Below, piece after piece: positions 49,916-61,808 of a stretch of DNA of 64,000 bases (positions within the stretch are counted from its first letter, which is position 1; the number at the start of each line of letters is the position of its first letter). The position numbers and the translations under genes are program-made. The notes below the pieces were generated by a model, which did not search any database, was not told the DNA's origin, and worked only from the letters and a program-made list of their open reading frames with translations. The stretch comes from Nepenthes gracilis. Taxonomy: Eukaryota; Streptophyta; Magnoliopsida; Caryophyllales; Nepenthaceae. The DNA is taken from contig BSYO01000011.1 of the NCBI GenBank assembly GCA_033239525.1, forward strand, positions 4,989,973-5,053,972, written 5' to 3'.

Positions 49916-50540
49916 CCAAGTTTCTCTGCTGTTTCCATATGGATCAAATATCACAGAAATCTGATGTAAGAAATCAACAGCAGAACAATGATTGGTCTGA
50001 TGGAAGCAGACCACCAGTACCACAGAATTTTGAACAGCTGCTATTTTCAACAGAATTTTGAATGCCCATACACTGATGGAAGCAATTTTTCTTCTTTGTT
50101 GCTGATGGTGAATTCAATTTAAGGGACCTCTAGAACAGTAGCTTGTGTGTTGCATTCAAAATTCAGTGTTAGAGTACTGATTATGATGCTCCCAATTCCA
50201 GAAATCAAAATTCAATGGAAGAATTAGCAAGTTTCTCTGCTGTTTCCATATTCAAATATCACAGAAATCTGATGTAAGAAATCAACAGCAGAACAATGAT
50301 TGGTCTGATGGAAGCAGACCACCAGTATTCAGAATTTTGAACAGAAATCAATTTTGAATGCCCATACACTGATGGAAGCAATTTTTCTTCTTTGTTGCTG
50401 ATGGTGAATTCAATTTAAGGGACCTCTAGAACCGTAGCTTGTGTTGCAGGGGAGGATTATGGCATTCAAAATTCAGTGTTAGCAGTACTGTTTTTCAAAA
50501 CCGATCTGATGCTCCCAATTCCAGAAATCAAGAATTCAAT
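49916..50540. repeat. 311-bp tandem duplication inside the LARD-like element
   Basis: TTTCTCTGCTGTTTCCATAT at 49921 recurs at 50232. The following text stays collinear through GATGGAAGCAGACCACCAGT, CCCATACACTGATGGAAGC and GATGCTCCCAATTCCAGAAA. The two copies differ by small indels, so the duplication is not recent. Confidence 0.8.
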
Positions 50541-51069
50541 GGAAGTAGCACAAAATAGAAACAGAGTAGCACAAAATAACAGAAGGAAGTGGCTACCAAT
50601 TGTGACATCAAATGTGAGGAAGAGGCCAATCAATTATAATAGCAATTATGATGGAAGAGGCTAATCAATTGTGAAAACAATTGTGAAACCAATTATGAGG
50701 AAGTGGCAAATTATTCAAGCAGACAATCAAGAATTTACGCAATCAAGAAGACAAGATCTACGTAGGAACTTCAAGAATGCAGTTAAATGTTGTTGATCTT
50801 CACTCTTTACCAAGAGTGTTGCTGTAGAATTGCTGATACCCAATTGTGATGGAGTTTTTCTTCTCAAGGTGGAATTCTGATGGAGATAGCAGAACAACAC
50901 CAGATCTGATGCATACCTTTACCAAGGCAGAATCTGGAATCATAAGATGTTGCGATAGTAATGCAATGCAGAGGCTTCCATAGCTAGAACCCCAAAATTC
51001 AAGAATTCAAGAAATTGGCTTGCTTTGTTTTTGGATAGATTGGGTTCAAAGATGTCACTAGGAAAGTAA

Positions 51070-51082
51070 TTCTCTAATACCA
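51070..51082 (-). other. Primer-binding site of the LARD-like element
   Basis: The plus strand TTCTCTAATACCA reads TGGTATTAGAGAA on the minus strand, one mismatch from the initiator tRNA-Met primer site TGGTATCAGAGC. It lies two bases from the LTR. Confidence 0.75.
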
Positions 51083-51084
51083 CT

Positions 51085-51495
51085 TGTGATGTAATGGGTT
51101 GGGTTTAGGGAAGAAAATCTGGAAAATCAGATTAAAAGGGAAGAAGATGGACTTGGTAGGGTAAGAATTCAGAGAAATCCAATGAGAAGAGCAAGAAAGT
51201 CTAGAAGGAGATGAGAATCAGCATAAGTAGTAGACATACAAAGGAGAGGGAGAGCAGACAGGGATGAGAAGAGAATACAATTCATTCATTTCAACATAGC
51301 ATTTATATTGTACTAGCCTTCAGTATTTATAGGTGGCTGCCCCTATCTATTGCTCTCAGGAAGAATACAATTCAATTGGAGTTACAACTCATTTCCCCTC
51401 CAAAACACTAACACATTACAATACTTCAGCATAACATGGTTCCAAGAGCTAGAACTACTTAGAATAATACTTTAGCATGATGTTATAATATTATA
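51085..51495 (-). repeat. 5' LTR of the LARD-like element
   Basis: Starts TGTGATGTAATGGGTTGGG. Its far end is mutated (TATTATA where the other copy has CATTACA). ACTAC follows as the probable target duplication. Confidence 0.8.
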
Positions 51496-52093
51496 ACTAC
51501 ATGATGATTGAAGTTGGAATTAAACCTCCTGTATTCCCTTCTTTTCATATCCAATAAAGGATTGACATAAAGGAAGGAATGGATATGGAGAGAGTGCTAA
51601 AACCACCATTGATCATATTATATTTGCACCTTATTCCTGGATTAAAGATTGATGTTGGTATTGGACCTCTCGGTAGACCTAGTTTTATCAAATATTTGAA
51701 TATTGAAAAGTTTTAGTCAATTTTCTTCAATAAAGGAATACCTTAATAACAAATAATTGATTTCAAATAGAAAAACAACAAAAGTTATACAAACTAAAAT
51801 TAACACTAGATTCAAGATATATCAAGCAAAAGGAAAAATAAGAAGAAAAAACATATTTTAAATGGAAATCTTACCATCAGATTTTGCAGAAGTTTTCAGC
51901 CATAAACAATTTCTATGTCAAATATATAAAGGAACCTAAGCTTTTGGAAGATGAAATTTGTTTGAGCTATTTCATTAAACAAAGTCAAGCATATTGCAAT
52001 TGAAGAAAGTCGAAAGAAGCAAATCTCGACTCATTGTGAAGGAAACTTGACTGTCCGTGATTCTGGATTATATTTCTTCATTACTATGACATA

Positions 52094-52190
52094 TCCTAAT
52101 AAATGTTTGGCATCGGAAAATATCGATATTAGTATCTTCCGATACCTGTACATATATCTAATATTTTAAATATAATTAGATATTTTTTAC
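52094..52190. repeat. ATATCGATAT dispersed repeat (family B), fragment
   Basis: GGCATCGGAAAATATCGATA followed by TTAGTATC, and a later CATATATCTAATATT, resemble the interior of the fuller family B copies. No clear ends. Confidence 0.35.
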
Positions 52191-53713
52191 GTGCGTCATT
52201 CACATGTCTTTCTTTCCCATATAGAAGATAATAAAAAAGCCTCTGAAAAAGGTTTCTATTTGAGGGCGTAATGCAAGCGGATGATGAAAGATTAATGGTT
52301 GTAAGGAGATTAGATAAGATGTTTCCTTAGGTTGCTTATCTTATAGAGAATGCAAACGTGAAATGAAATGAAGAATTTTTTTTTTCTATAAATTTTCAGT
52401 TTCTTGCCATACCTCTGGCAATTAAGGTATTGCATTTCAGTAATGTGCGGGAGAATAAATACTTCTCCCAGGTATCCTTCTGCAAATGTTTTGTGTTGCT
52501 GATGAACTTTCTCACTCAACTATGCAGATTTTTAAATAGAAAAAGAAACCATGGTGTGCAAAAACCAAAGGACAACTAGCATGATGAAGCTTGCTTGTAT
52601 ATGCGACTGGGTTACCTTGGTCCTCTGTTAGAGTGTTAACTGTTAAGATTATTATTTGAGCAAAAATCTGCTTAAGTGCTTGTACTTAAAAGCACTGGCT
52701 AATTGATAAACAAAAACCAAGAATTGAAGTTCAGTAGCTTTAATTGCATCTGAATTGTTTTCCTGCTTAAAAATTATTCTCATCGGCTGGGTGGGACCCC
52801 TGTAATATCTTGTTTATTATTTTATCTATTTAACTATTTTGGATGCATATGTGACTGCTAGCAGCAGCACCGAAATCTGGCATGTGGCATTTCAGTCTGG
52901 ATTATTGCTACTAAACACTACGGTTCCTGATCCAGCCCTTAAGCACCCCTGGATATTTCTCGAAGTTTGCTTGAGAACTAGTGCTCAGCAATCAAGTGCT
53001 GGATTTGCTCTTTGCCACAACTTACAGATGATGTCTGTTATAATTTCCATTTTTGGCTAGAAACTCTTGTTTTGCTATATGTACTTTGCCCATATATAAT
53101 ATGAATGTATAAAACCATGAACATTTAACTACCTTTAGTCTTGAACAATGTCGCCTCGTCTCTGCTTTTTCTAATATCTCATGGGCTCTGAATTTATGTT
53201 CTCATTTCACTTAGGTTTGACCCATCACCGTCTCCTTTACAGCTCCAAGGAATGCATATCTGATTTCATCTCTTGGCATGTGCCAGATTTCTGATGTTAT
53301 GCCACTTTACTTAGAGGATAGGTGATGGGGTGTTTGTATTCCCACACTGTATGTTTCAACTATGCCATGGATGTAAACAGCCTGGTTAAGGAGGTTCGTG
53401 GGAGCTGAATTGTGTGCTTATCAGATAGGCATATGCATGAACACCAGGGCAAACACAATCACCATAACATACTCCTGGCGATTTATATTGTTGTGAATTC
53501 AGAATGTTGGAAATTGGTAGTGCTGATATATCATCTCAAGAATTGCTTTAATGAATTTGTCCAGAATTTGACAGTTCTAAAATCAACACTCTGGTATCTT
53601 TTTGTTCTGAGTTATGCTCGTCTTGCTCACAAGTTGATTTTTGTTTCTCAAGTGTTTTTTTTTTTAATTTACTGTTTTCACTGAATTCTCCTAATTGCAT
53701 CTGTCTGTTTTAG
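52191..53713. other. Spacer in the THUMP pseudogene intron
   Basis: Ordinary moderately AT-rich sequence. Short open frames at 52839-53060 and 53412-53684 show no family resemblance. This would be the downstream part of the old THUMP intron. Confidence 0.4.
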
Positions 53714-54353
53714 GCTGTGAAGAGTTGATGAAAATATTACTGACATTTGGAGCCAATTACCGGCTTATTAGTTAGTAATAATGTTTAATTTATACATTGC
53801 GTGTGTAGAGCTGTGTAGTTATTCAATATCAGTTTCTGTAGCAACAACATCTTTGATCAGGTAATCTTACCAACTTGTCCTTCTTGTTCTACAAAAGAAG
53901 TCATTATTGATATATGTATCTGTAAATTTCGGTAGTTCTTTGAAGAGCAATCCACTGAAAAAAATATCAATTTCACGTATTCTGATTCTTCTTATACTGA
54001 AGGTAAGGAGGAGGATTTGATGAGGTAGTGAATAGATCAGAATCTCTTGCAAATGGTGATGCAAATGACTGATTTCATGGAAATGGAAATTAGAAAAAAG
54101 GGAGTCAAGCCAAGGAAACTACAGGTGATAATAAAGCGGATGCGAACCATGAAAGCAAGAAAACTGTAGAGATGAAGAAACAATGATATGGCCGGTTAGG
54201 AAGTGGAAATCCCTGCTGTGATAAGACAGAGAAGTCTATTAATGAGTTCATTGATGCTGAACTAGAAGAACTGGGGGATAAGAGCAAGGTCTTGCAGTTC
54301 AAGACTGACGATTAACATTTTCCATCGTTTCATAAGTTTGTCATGGGCAATTG

Positions 54354-54597
54354 ATAGATGAAAATATCAGCCGCTATTCGACATATCAATTAAAGTATCG
54401 GGTCCTACGATATCAATATTTTCAATACTGTGAAAAAATCGCTATATATTGGACGATATTTAAACTATAAATTGCAAGTCAATTTATAATTTTTAGAAAA
54501 TTTTTTCTTTTGATATATCAAATATTATTATGTGTTGTGGGATATGTTAATATAGATATAATTGTTGCAGATACTGATACCGATAATTTTCATCCAT
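54354..54597 (-). repeat. ATATCGATAT dispersed repeat (family B), copy 3
   Basis: Read on the minus strand it begins ATGGATGAAAATTATCGGTA and ends ATATTTTCATCTAT, with inverted termini. Its interior GATATATCAAAAGAAAAAAT aligns with GATATATATCAAAAGTAAAA in copy 2. It lies just after the last THUMP relic and may mark the truncation point. Confidence 0.6.
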
Positions 54598-55546
54598 ACC
54601 ACAGAATGAAAACTTAATATATGTTACCCGTCTTGAATTCTATTGTCCCTCAGAAGTTCTGCATGATAAACATAATGGATCTCCTGGTTCTGTAATTTGA
54701 ATATCCCCATGATTGTGGGTCTATAAGGGACGCCCTTCTCTCCTTTGTTCATCTGCTTCTACATATTCTGTGTCAGTCTATCTGATGAAATTCCAAATGT
54801 CATTATCGTGTTCTAACGATCTCATGCAGCACAAAATCATTTCTACGTTTTGATTTCAGAGCATCTGATATGTTTTTTCTCCTTTGCCCATGTCCGTGTT
54901 ATCTAGGTTGTTCCAATAAATCAACCAAGTTCAAGAAAAAAGCCATGGTTTTCTGGTTAAGCCGGGACGTACAAGAAGCCAAACTGGCTATTCAAAGAAT
55001 TGGCTCAGCAAAAGCTATCGCTAACCCCCATGGGCTGCACCAAGCTTTACGGCCAGTTGGGAAGATGCCCTCAGCCTAATTCAGCTTATGAAGCCGAAGA
55101 TGCGCTTCTAATTTTCAGCAACAAATCTGCAAGCAACGGGTATAAGTACTTAAGATGGAGATTCTGCTTTGAGCTTTCCTGTGATGTTGATGTTCTAAGA
55201 TGTATTATTAGTCATGTGTTTTCATGAAATGCTGAACAGTTCAAAGATTGTCTGGTTCTTAGACATGCAAATCTTTCTTTGCATATTGTGTCTCAGTTTC
55301 CATAACATCTTGGTACGCATGATGGTGGCCGTTGGTGACACAATCATATTTTTATATTGAGGGAGTGGAGGTTAAAATTTCAAATAATAAAAATGGCTTT
55401 GTTGTATATAGAGATAAGACTGAATATATATAATTAATTTTAAAATTTTTACAATACTTTTAGTTATTGGAATGGAATAAGATGGGAATAGAATAGTTAT
55501 TTTAGGGAATAGAATAAAATGATAATATAGTTAAAATTATTATTTC
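54598..55546. other. Unassigned region after the THUMP pseudogene
   Basis: Two overlapping frames (54870-55079 and 55000-55227) have a coding-like composition with words such as FWLSRDVQEAKLAIQRIGSA, but I cannot match them to the missing THUMP end or to any family. They could be an unrelated gene scrap. Confidence 0.35.
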
Positions 55547-55833
55547 CATATTTAGTTGTTAGAATAGAATAAGGTGAGAATTAATATTCTTTTGTTTGGT
55601 TTGTAGAATAGTATGAGCAATAAGATGAAAATAGTAATAATAATAATAATAATAATAATAGTGGGAATAATGGGAATAGCTATTCCTACAAAATTTTTAC
55701 AAATGTGAAAATAAATATTTTTTAAAAAATATTTATTCCTAATTAAATTTATAACCAAAATGAGGAATATCTATTCCCTGAGAATAAAATTTATTATCAC
55801 CTTATTTTCATATTATTCCTTCAACCAAACATG
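55547..55833. mobile_element. MITE-like element, TIR family A, copy 2 (short)
   Basis: The left end is CATATTTAGTTGTTAGAATA followed by GAATAAGGTG. The right end, reverse-complemented, is CATGTTTGGTTGAAGGAATA, so the termini are good inverted repeats over about 30 bp. The interior has an (AAT)n run at 55634-55660. A second left-end-like sequence about 90 bp upstream (TTTTAGTTATTGGAATGGAA) suggests a damaged neighbour copy. Confidence 0.65.
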
Positions 55834-57012
55834 AATAATTCTCGTATATTTAGCCATTTGTAATTTTTACATCCTCATTGATTTTTTTTTTTTATAACCT
55901 TAGGATATTCTTGATTTGTAATATAGTACTCCATCTATTAATTTATTTTTGTGGAGTTATGGTAGGATAGATGGCTAAATGAGACGTTACTTATTATAAA
56001 AATGTCCAAAAATTAATAATAATGATGCCCTTTTTCCATATGAAATCATATAATCATCATTGGAAAATGGCAATCAAGATATATGTAGTTTCAGGAGAAA
56101 AGCAATCGCAATGATGGTGAAGTAAACTTCAAAATAATAACAATGTTTAGGGATTTAGGAGAGTTTTATATTTTATAGAGATAAAGAGGTTTATTTTTTA
56201 TATTTAAATTATTTATTTTTTAATAAATAATTATAATTTAATTATTTTTTAAAAATTTAAAAATTAGTTAAAATTAATTATTTTAAAATAATTATATTAT
56301 AATTATTTATTTAAAAATAAATAATAAAGATAGAAAAAAAAATCTCTTTATTTTATTTTTTTATTTTATTTCATTAGGAGATGAAGTCCCTCCCAATCCA
56401 ATATTTAGACGTGGACCCTCAAAATGGCTGGTCTGCATGGGTCCCACGTCTTGGTTGGTGGACCCCAAAAAATAAATCACCCGTGACGCAAAATTAAAAT
56501 GTTCTCGATCACTTGCAGCAAAAAAAAAAAAAAAAAAAAAAGCCATTTGCAGAGAGCAAGACGTTGACTGCACAACAGCTGGAGTTAATAAACAAGTTAT
56601 TTTTCTAAGTATAAGTTTATCGGTAACATCAGAAATTATTTTCTTTTCTATTATACTCGAAGAGGCCTTTTTATTAATGGTTAAGTCTTTCAAATAAGCT
56701 CAAGATTAGAGCATTAGCTCATCTTTAAGCTCATTGACCCAAAAAAAAAAAAAAAAAGCTCCTGTAACAGTGATGATTTGTTTGGCACTTAGAAAAAATA
56801 AATTATTAAATTATTAAAAAAAAGAATTAAAAAAAAATCATAAATTAAGTGAATTTTTTTAAAAAGTTTATAATAATGTCCCCAAATCGCTTTATTTTTG
56901 AATATTATTGATTATAATTCATTCTAAAATAGAAACAAAATACCTGATCCTTAATCAAGTTTCAGCTCCATAAGTTAGACTGTATACGTCGCTGGGCAAT
57001 TGCAGAACTAAA

Positions 57013-57042
57013 CTCTCTCTCTCTCTCTCTCCCTCTCTCTCT
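57013..57042. repeat. (CT)n microsatellite
   Basis: About 14 CT dinucleotides with one CCC interruption. Confidence 0.85.
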
Positions 57043-57244
57043 GTAATCACCATTGATGGAGATTGCTGAGGTTTTATGAGCAAAAATGGGAGTACAATAA
57101 ACAGAGATGATGAGAAGCATCATCACCATTGATGTACGGAAGCAAAATCAGAAGGGTAGACGCTGGTACGTACAGGTATTTGCTGCACCCGATACATCAA
57201 CGTAGTTCTCGTCTTGGAGCTTTCGAAATTAGTTGACAGTACGT

Positions 57245-57296
57245 ATCCTTGCATGCATGCATGAGATTCAGAGTTATTAATTGCTTGCATGCAGAC
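57245..57296. promoter_or_regulatory. CATGCA (RY-type) cluster
   Basis: TTGCATGCATGCATGAG at about 57248 and TTGCATGCAGACG at about 57284 give several overlapping CATGCA words. These are the known core bound by B3-domain seed regulators. No gene start is nearby, so a role is speculative. Confidence 0.25.
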
Positions 57297-58094
57297 GCAA
57301 ACGTTACACAGAAACGCTGAAGCGGATGCTCGTACGTGACCACACACTGCCTCATTTTCCGCAATATTAGATTTTTGAATTTTAAATAATACATTAAAAT
57401 ATTATTTTAATCTCTATCTTTTTTACATTTAAAATAATCTCTACCTATCATAAAAGAATGAATAAATCTAATATTTATAATAATCATAATTATACCCTTT
57501 CTGAGAATTAAGCTTATGAGTGTTTCGTCGTAGTATTATTTAAATTGAACTGGTATTTTTATATGGTAGGCTACAAGCTTAAAGACAAGAAAAATGATAT
57601 TAAATAGAATAGTGCGGCGTACCATATTTTTACATTATAGAATTAGAGAAATCATGTAGATATTTGTAGAGAAAAATCAATATAGCCCCTTTATCTTTTA
57701 ATTTTAATCATTTATTTAATTATAGACTGTTATAATATAACTATTTTAAAAAATTAAATTAAAATTAATTATTTAAAAATTACCAAATTATAATAATAAA
57801 CAATAAAATTCAGAGAATCTGGGGTTGCTTTTTTTTTCCATATTCAACCCCAATATATATATATATATAGAAAATATCTTTATAATTTTAAAAAACTCAT
57901 AATAATTAAATTATGGTGGTCAATTACGGTGGGAGGACCTTACAATACTCAGAACAACATCGTCTCTCGTTGTACGGTAATTGGAGGGTATGGAGGGCAG
58001 GCTTTATCAGAAACAGACAACAATGCACAGTGACCTTGTGAATGGGGTCCAGCAGACCTTTACTTGCTGGATTTCTTAATGTTCCACTCAGAAT

Positions 58095-58111
58095 CTGCCA
58101 CGTGTCACGTA
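58095..58111. promoter_or_regulatory. ABRE-like G-box
   Basis: TGCCACGTGTCACGT combines a CACGTG core with a following CACGT, a good match to the ABA-response element consensus. There is no adjacent gene in the window. Confidence 0.3.
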
Positions 58112-61055
58112 ATAAAATCACAATTTATAATCACAATTTATAAAATATGAATTTTTTTACATTAATTCTACGTACTCTGCCGCACGTAGGGCACCATAAA
58201 AATATGGTAATATGGTGATTATTTGATATAAATTCAATAACTATAATTTTTTTATATTTTTAATTGTTAACTTTTTTAAAAAATATGACAGCAATCAAAC
58301 CCGAGCGCATGCATTGTGTATTAAAGGTGATGTATGATGTCCCAGTCCAATCACGATCGGCCATTGAACAGGCAAACTTGTGTATCTTAAAAAATTTTAA
58401 TAAATATTATTAAAATATTAAAAAATAATCTAATATCTTATTTATTTATCTATTTCTATATATATAGATGACAGATTATGTCATTAAATATATTTTTAAA
58501 AAATGTCTCAAAATTTTATACAGATAACTAACGCATGTTTCTATCTAAAATTTAGGGGAGTAGCTTATGCATGGCACTTAAATAAGTTTAATTATTTATT
58601 TATGGAGTGAATTATCCAAAGTATTTTTTAATTATATTTTTGCATGCAATTCAACGCTTAAATAAACCCACTAAATTTAATTCACAAACTCTCCAATTAT
58701 GTTAAATTAATTTTTCCTATGTTTAGGAGGCTTTATTAAATAAAATGACATAATATTATAATAATTTATGTTAGAGAGCCTAAACAATAATAAATAAAAA
58801 AATAAATAAAATCACATGTTAAAATAAATTTCTAAATTAAATATATGTATAAAAAGTGGCATCACAATAATGCTATCCTTTTGAGATTCTTTAAAATAAA
58901 ATAATATTTTATTTATTTATTTATTTATGTTAGTATTTAAAAATATAAAAAATTATATATAATGTTATTTAATTAGAATGATTTTTTTTGATAATTAGAA
59001 TTATATAAAAACATTATATATAATGTTATTATTGTAGAGGAGACTCTACTCCCTATGTACTAGGATGCGCAGGGGCGTTGAACGGACGGTTGATGATCTC
59101 AAGTGCGCAGGGGACCTATAATCAACGACGTACAATTAATAGTGGGTGGTGGTTTGGCTCTATGTGTACCGAAAATCGAGGAGCAATTATTTTGTCTTTG
59201 AAAATCAATTCTTATGAGCACCAACTTTAGATGTATTTTTCAAATTAAAAAATAATAAAATTTCACAAAATATTACCTAAAAATATGTGTAAATTTTCAA
59301 TCGAAATAAGCACCCGTCTCAATTTAAGAATATAAAAACAAAGGAATAAGGTATTAGATATTTTAAAAATAAAATAATAGGGATGATTATTTAAATATTT
59401 ATAATTATTTAAATAAATATAATAATTCAAACAAATATAATTTTTAAATTATGTCACGGACGAGAGATGATCTCTGAAGGCCAATTGCTTACTAAGTTGC
59501 CTACCATTGGGGCTAAAAAAGAAAAAGAAAGAAAAAAGAATAAAATTGTGATGACCAACTAGGTTGCATGCCTAGAGCCTTTTTGCAGAAGAGGTTGTAT
59601 GTACGGGAAGAAGAATTGGACCACAGGCCTCGTGAAGAGGAAGCGTTTGGTCAGTCTTTGATATTGATAAATTTTGTGATACTAAATTATACGTTAAATA
59701 TACTATCTCATTTTAATATGTCTTTTGTGTTTAAATATTAGATAGAAATTTGATAGCTATTAAACTATTTTATATTTTGGTGATAGATAGAAGTTAGATA
59801 ATGGGTTAAATTTTGTATCTTAAAACTAGATAAAAACTTGCTATGGCTTAAGTTTTATATTATGGAGTTAGATGAAAGCTACTTGATGACTTTGGTAGAA
59901 TTGCTCCTACTGAGCAAGCCATCTAAACGATTCGTGCGTAGTAAACTTTTTAGAGACAAGCGGAAAGTAGACCTCGAGATGGTTGCTTAAAGCGTGGACT
60001 TCTAGAAGTGAATTGCAAGCTAATCCCGGTATGGTGGCTCATGCTAGATATAATCCATGCCCACCATCCATTACTTGAAACTATTTTGGCCCGAAATTTC
60101 TTTGATATTTTTAAAAGGTAAAACCTCATTTAGTTTGGAGAGTATACAAGATTTAAATTGAAGTGAAAGTGAGACATTTTTTGAGTAACTAAGTCTATAA
60201 CGGTATCAATGAGAGAATCACCAATTTTTTGAGAGATTATTATTTTTTTTTATTTGAGAAGAGAGCTATATTGTTTTGAGAAATTTTGCATATTCTAATT
60301 TGATACTTTATATTTATTAGCCCACAAACTATGGAGTTTTGGTATGTAATTCATACATAGTTTGAGGTGTGTTTTTGATTAAAGCACTTCCGTCAACTAA
60401 TGATCACTAAGAGAATTCATAATGCATTTGAGTAATTATAAATTTACAGATTTAGGAAAAGCCTTAGATAGAAATAGGTACAGGGCAGTCGCTTAGAGAG
60501 TTTATCATATCATTTCGTTGGTTTATAGGTTGGCTCTTCTCATATAGTAAATTTTTAGTTGACAATTCAAATTTTGAAGGGTTTTATTAGTAAACAAGTT
60601 ATTTGAAAGCATTTTTCATCACTAAATATTGTGTTACCTCTATTTATATATTTTGCTTTTCGTTATATATATATGTATTAAAGTTATTAATTTTTATTTT
60701 GTACTTTCATATAGAAGCATCCATTCATATCTATCTAAATGTTTGTAGCTCCAAACATCATCTTCTCTTGAGGCAGCCGCTTAGCCAACTATTGCTTACT
60801 AATATGTATGGATATTATTTCTTATAGTTTGCATTCCCACGTTAAAATGAGAGAAAAATTCCCGTGCGCACGAGATAGGCAGGATTTAAACCTAACCTTC
60901 GAATACAAGGAGGAGGTAAGTGCTTGGGGCAAATGATGCTTGTGGGTAATTGAGGGTGCTATATTTTTAATCAATGTTCTATGGGTTCTTCCCTAAAACA
61001 AGGAATAGAAGGAAATCAAGTGACCGGTGGGGGAGGGGGGGTTGGATCATTATAG

Positions 61056-61808
61056 TTAGTTTAGTTGTTAAAATAAAATAAAATAGAAATAGAATAATTA
61101 TTTTCTAAAAATGGAATACAGTAGGAATAATGTTAACAATTACTGTTTTCATATATAATTAGTCATTTGATATAATCAAAATTAAGTTAAAAATTAATTT
61201 TTTTAATATTTAGTATATAGTAATAGTAAAAAAAAAATAAGGTAAAAATTTATAGTAATAATTTTTTCTACTTACTCAAGGAAAAGGGAAATAAGGTAGA
61301 GAAATTTTAAGCACTTTTTACAAAAGATCCAATAAGAGATTGATATAAAATCTTTTGATGAGTCCAATAATACTGGGGTGACAAAATGCTCAAGGCAACA
61401 GGCAGATGAATAGCGGCTATGTAATGGATATTTGAGACGGCAAGATTTCAAATAGTAGACGAGCAATAGCTATGTAATGAGTATTTGCAGTAGTGAGATT
61501 AAGAACATGAAGGGGTTATTTTGAAGTGAAGAGGCGGCGAGATTTTAAAAGACAGATGAGTAATCCTTAATTACAATAAATTATACTAAAAAATAATGGG
61601 TAAAATCATAATTATTTTAGATATATATATATTTTTTGACTACAAAGAATAAAAAATCCTAATGGAGACATAGTATTTATTCGCTACTTTGGAGAAATAT
61701 TAACTCTTTAGAAATTTTTATTCTTTTCAAAAAAATAACCAAACAGTAAAATTATAATTCCAATAGTAGTAAAATAAAAATAAAAAATTTATTCCAAACA
61801 GCTAAATG
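61056..61808. mobile_element. MITE-like element, TIR family A, copy 3
   Basis: Left end AGTTAGTTTAGTTGTTAAAA followed by TAAAATAAAATAG. The right end TTTATTCCAAACAGCTAAAT is its imperfect reverse complement. The interior around 61300-61560 is less AT-rich than in the other copies. No coding capacity recognised. Confidence 0.45.

Larger units (their letters stand above)
47164..51495 (-). mobile_element. Pol-less (LARD-like) LTR retroelement in the THUMP pseudogene intron
   Basis: LTRs of about 410-426 bp flank a 3.5-kb interior. The tRNA-Met primer site next to the right LTR sets the orientation as minus. The target duplication is GCTAC on the left and ACTAC on the right (4 of 5). I find no protease, RT, RNase H or integrase motif in any frame. 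Minus-strand frames at 48536-49027 (acidic, Asn/Ser-rich) and 48098-48520 have no family I recognise. A motif near 47605 reads CTTGAGGACAA on the minus strand, a sequence often seen just before the 3' LTR of plant gypsy elements. This fits a large retrotransposon derivative that depends on gypsy enzymes made elsewhere. Confidence 0.75.
46471..54315 (+). pseudogene. THUMP domain-containing protein gene, broken and truncated
   Basis: Exon 1 (46471-46547, MATENQRDTAAAS) joins in phase to exon 2 (46652-46762), which encodes RPGKRGFFITCDGGKERQ. A one-base frame slip near 46725 then moves the continuation RFHEAIDVMDS to another frame. After a 6.95-kb intron filled by an LTR element, exon 3 relics begin at 53714 (CEELM, matching FYEEL of the family). 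Further on come KNINFTYSDS (about 53962), a Lys/Asp-rich linker with several stops, and SINEFIDAELEELGDKSK (about 54236). These match in order the N-terminal half of plant THUMPD1-type proteins, the family of the Tan1/THUMPD1 partner of the tRNA cytidine acetyltransferase. The C-terminal THUMP domain itself is not found. A broken copy is the best reading; assembly indels alone would not explain the missing end. Confidence 0.75.
55834..61055. other. AT-rich intergenic DNA
   Basis: No gene seen. It contains poly-A runs near 56521-56541 and 56742-56757, a (CT)n run, a CATGCA cluster, one CCACGTGTCACGT motif and short open frames with no family resemblance. The block 59640-60600 is somewhat less repetitive and might be an old LTR or gene remnant, but I cannot place it. 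Confidence 0.5.
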
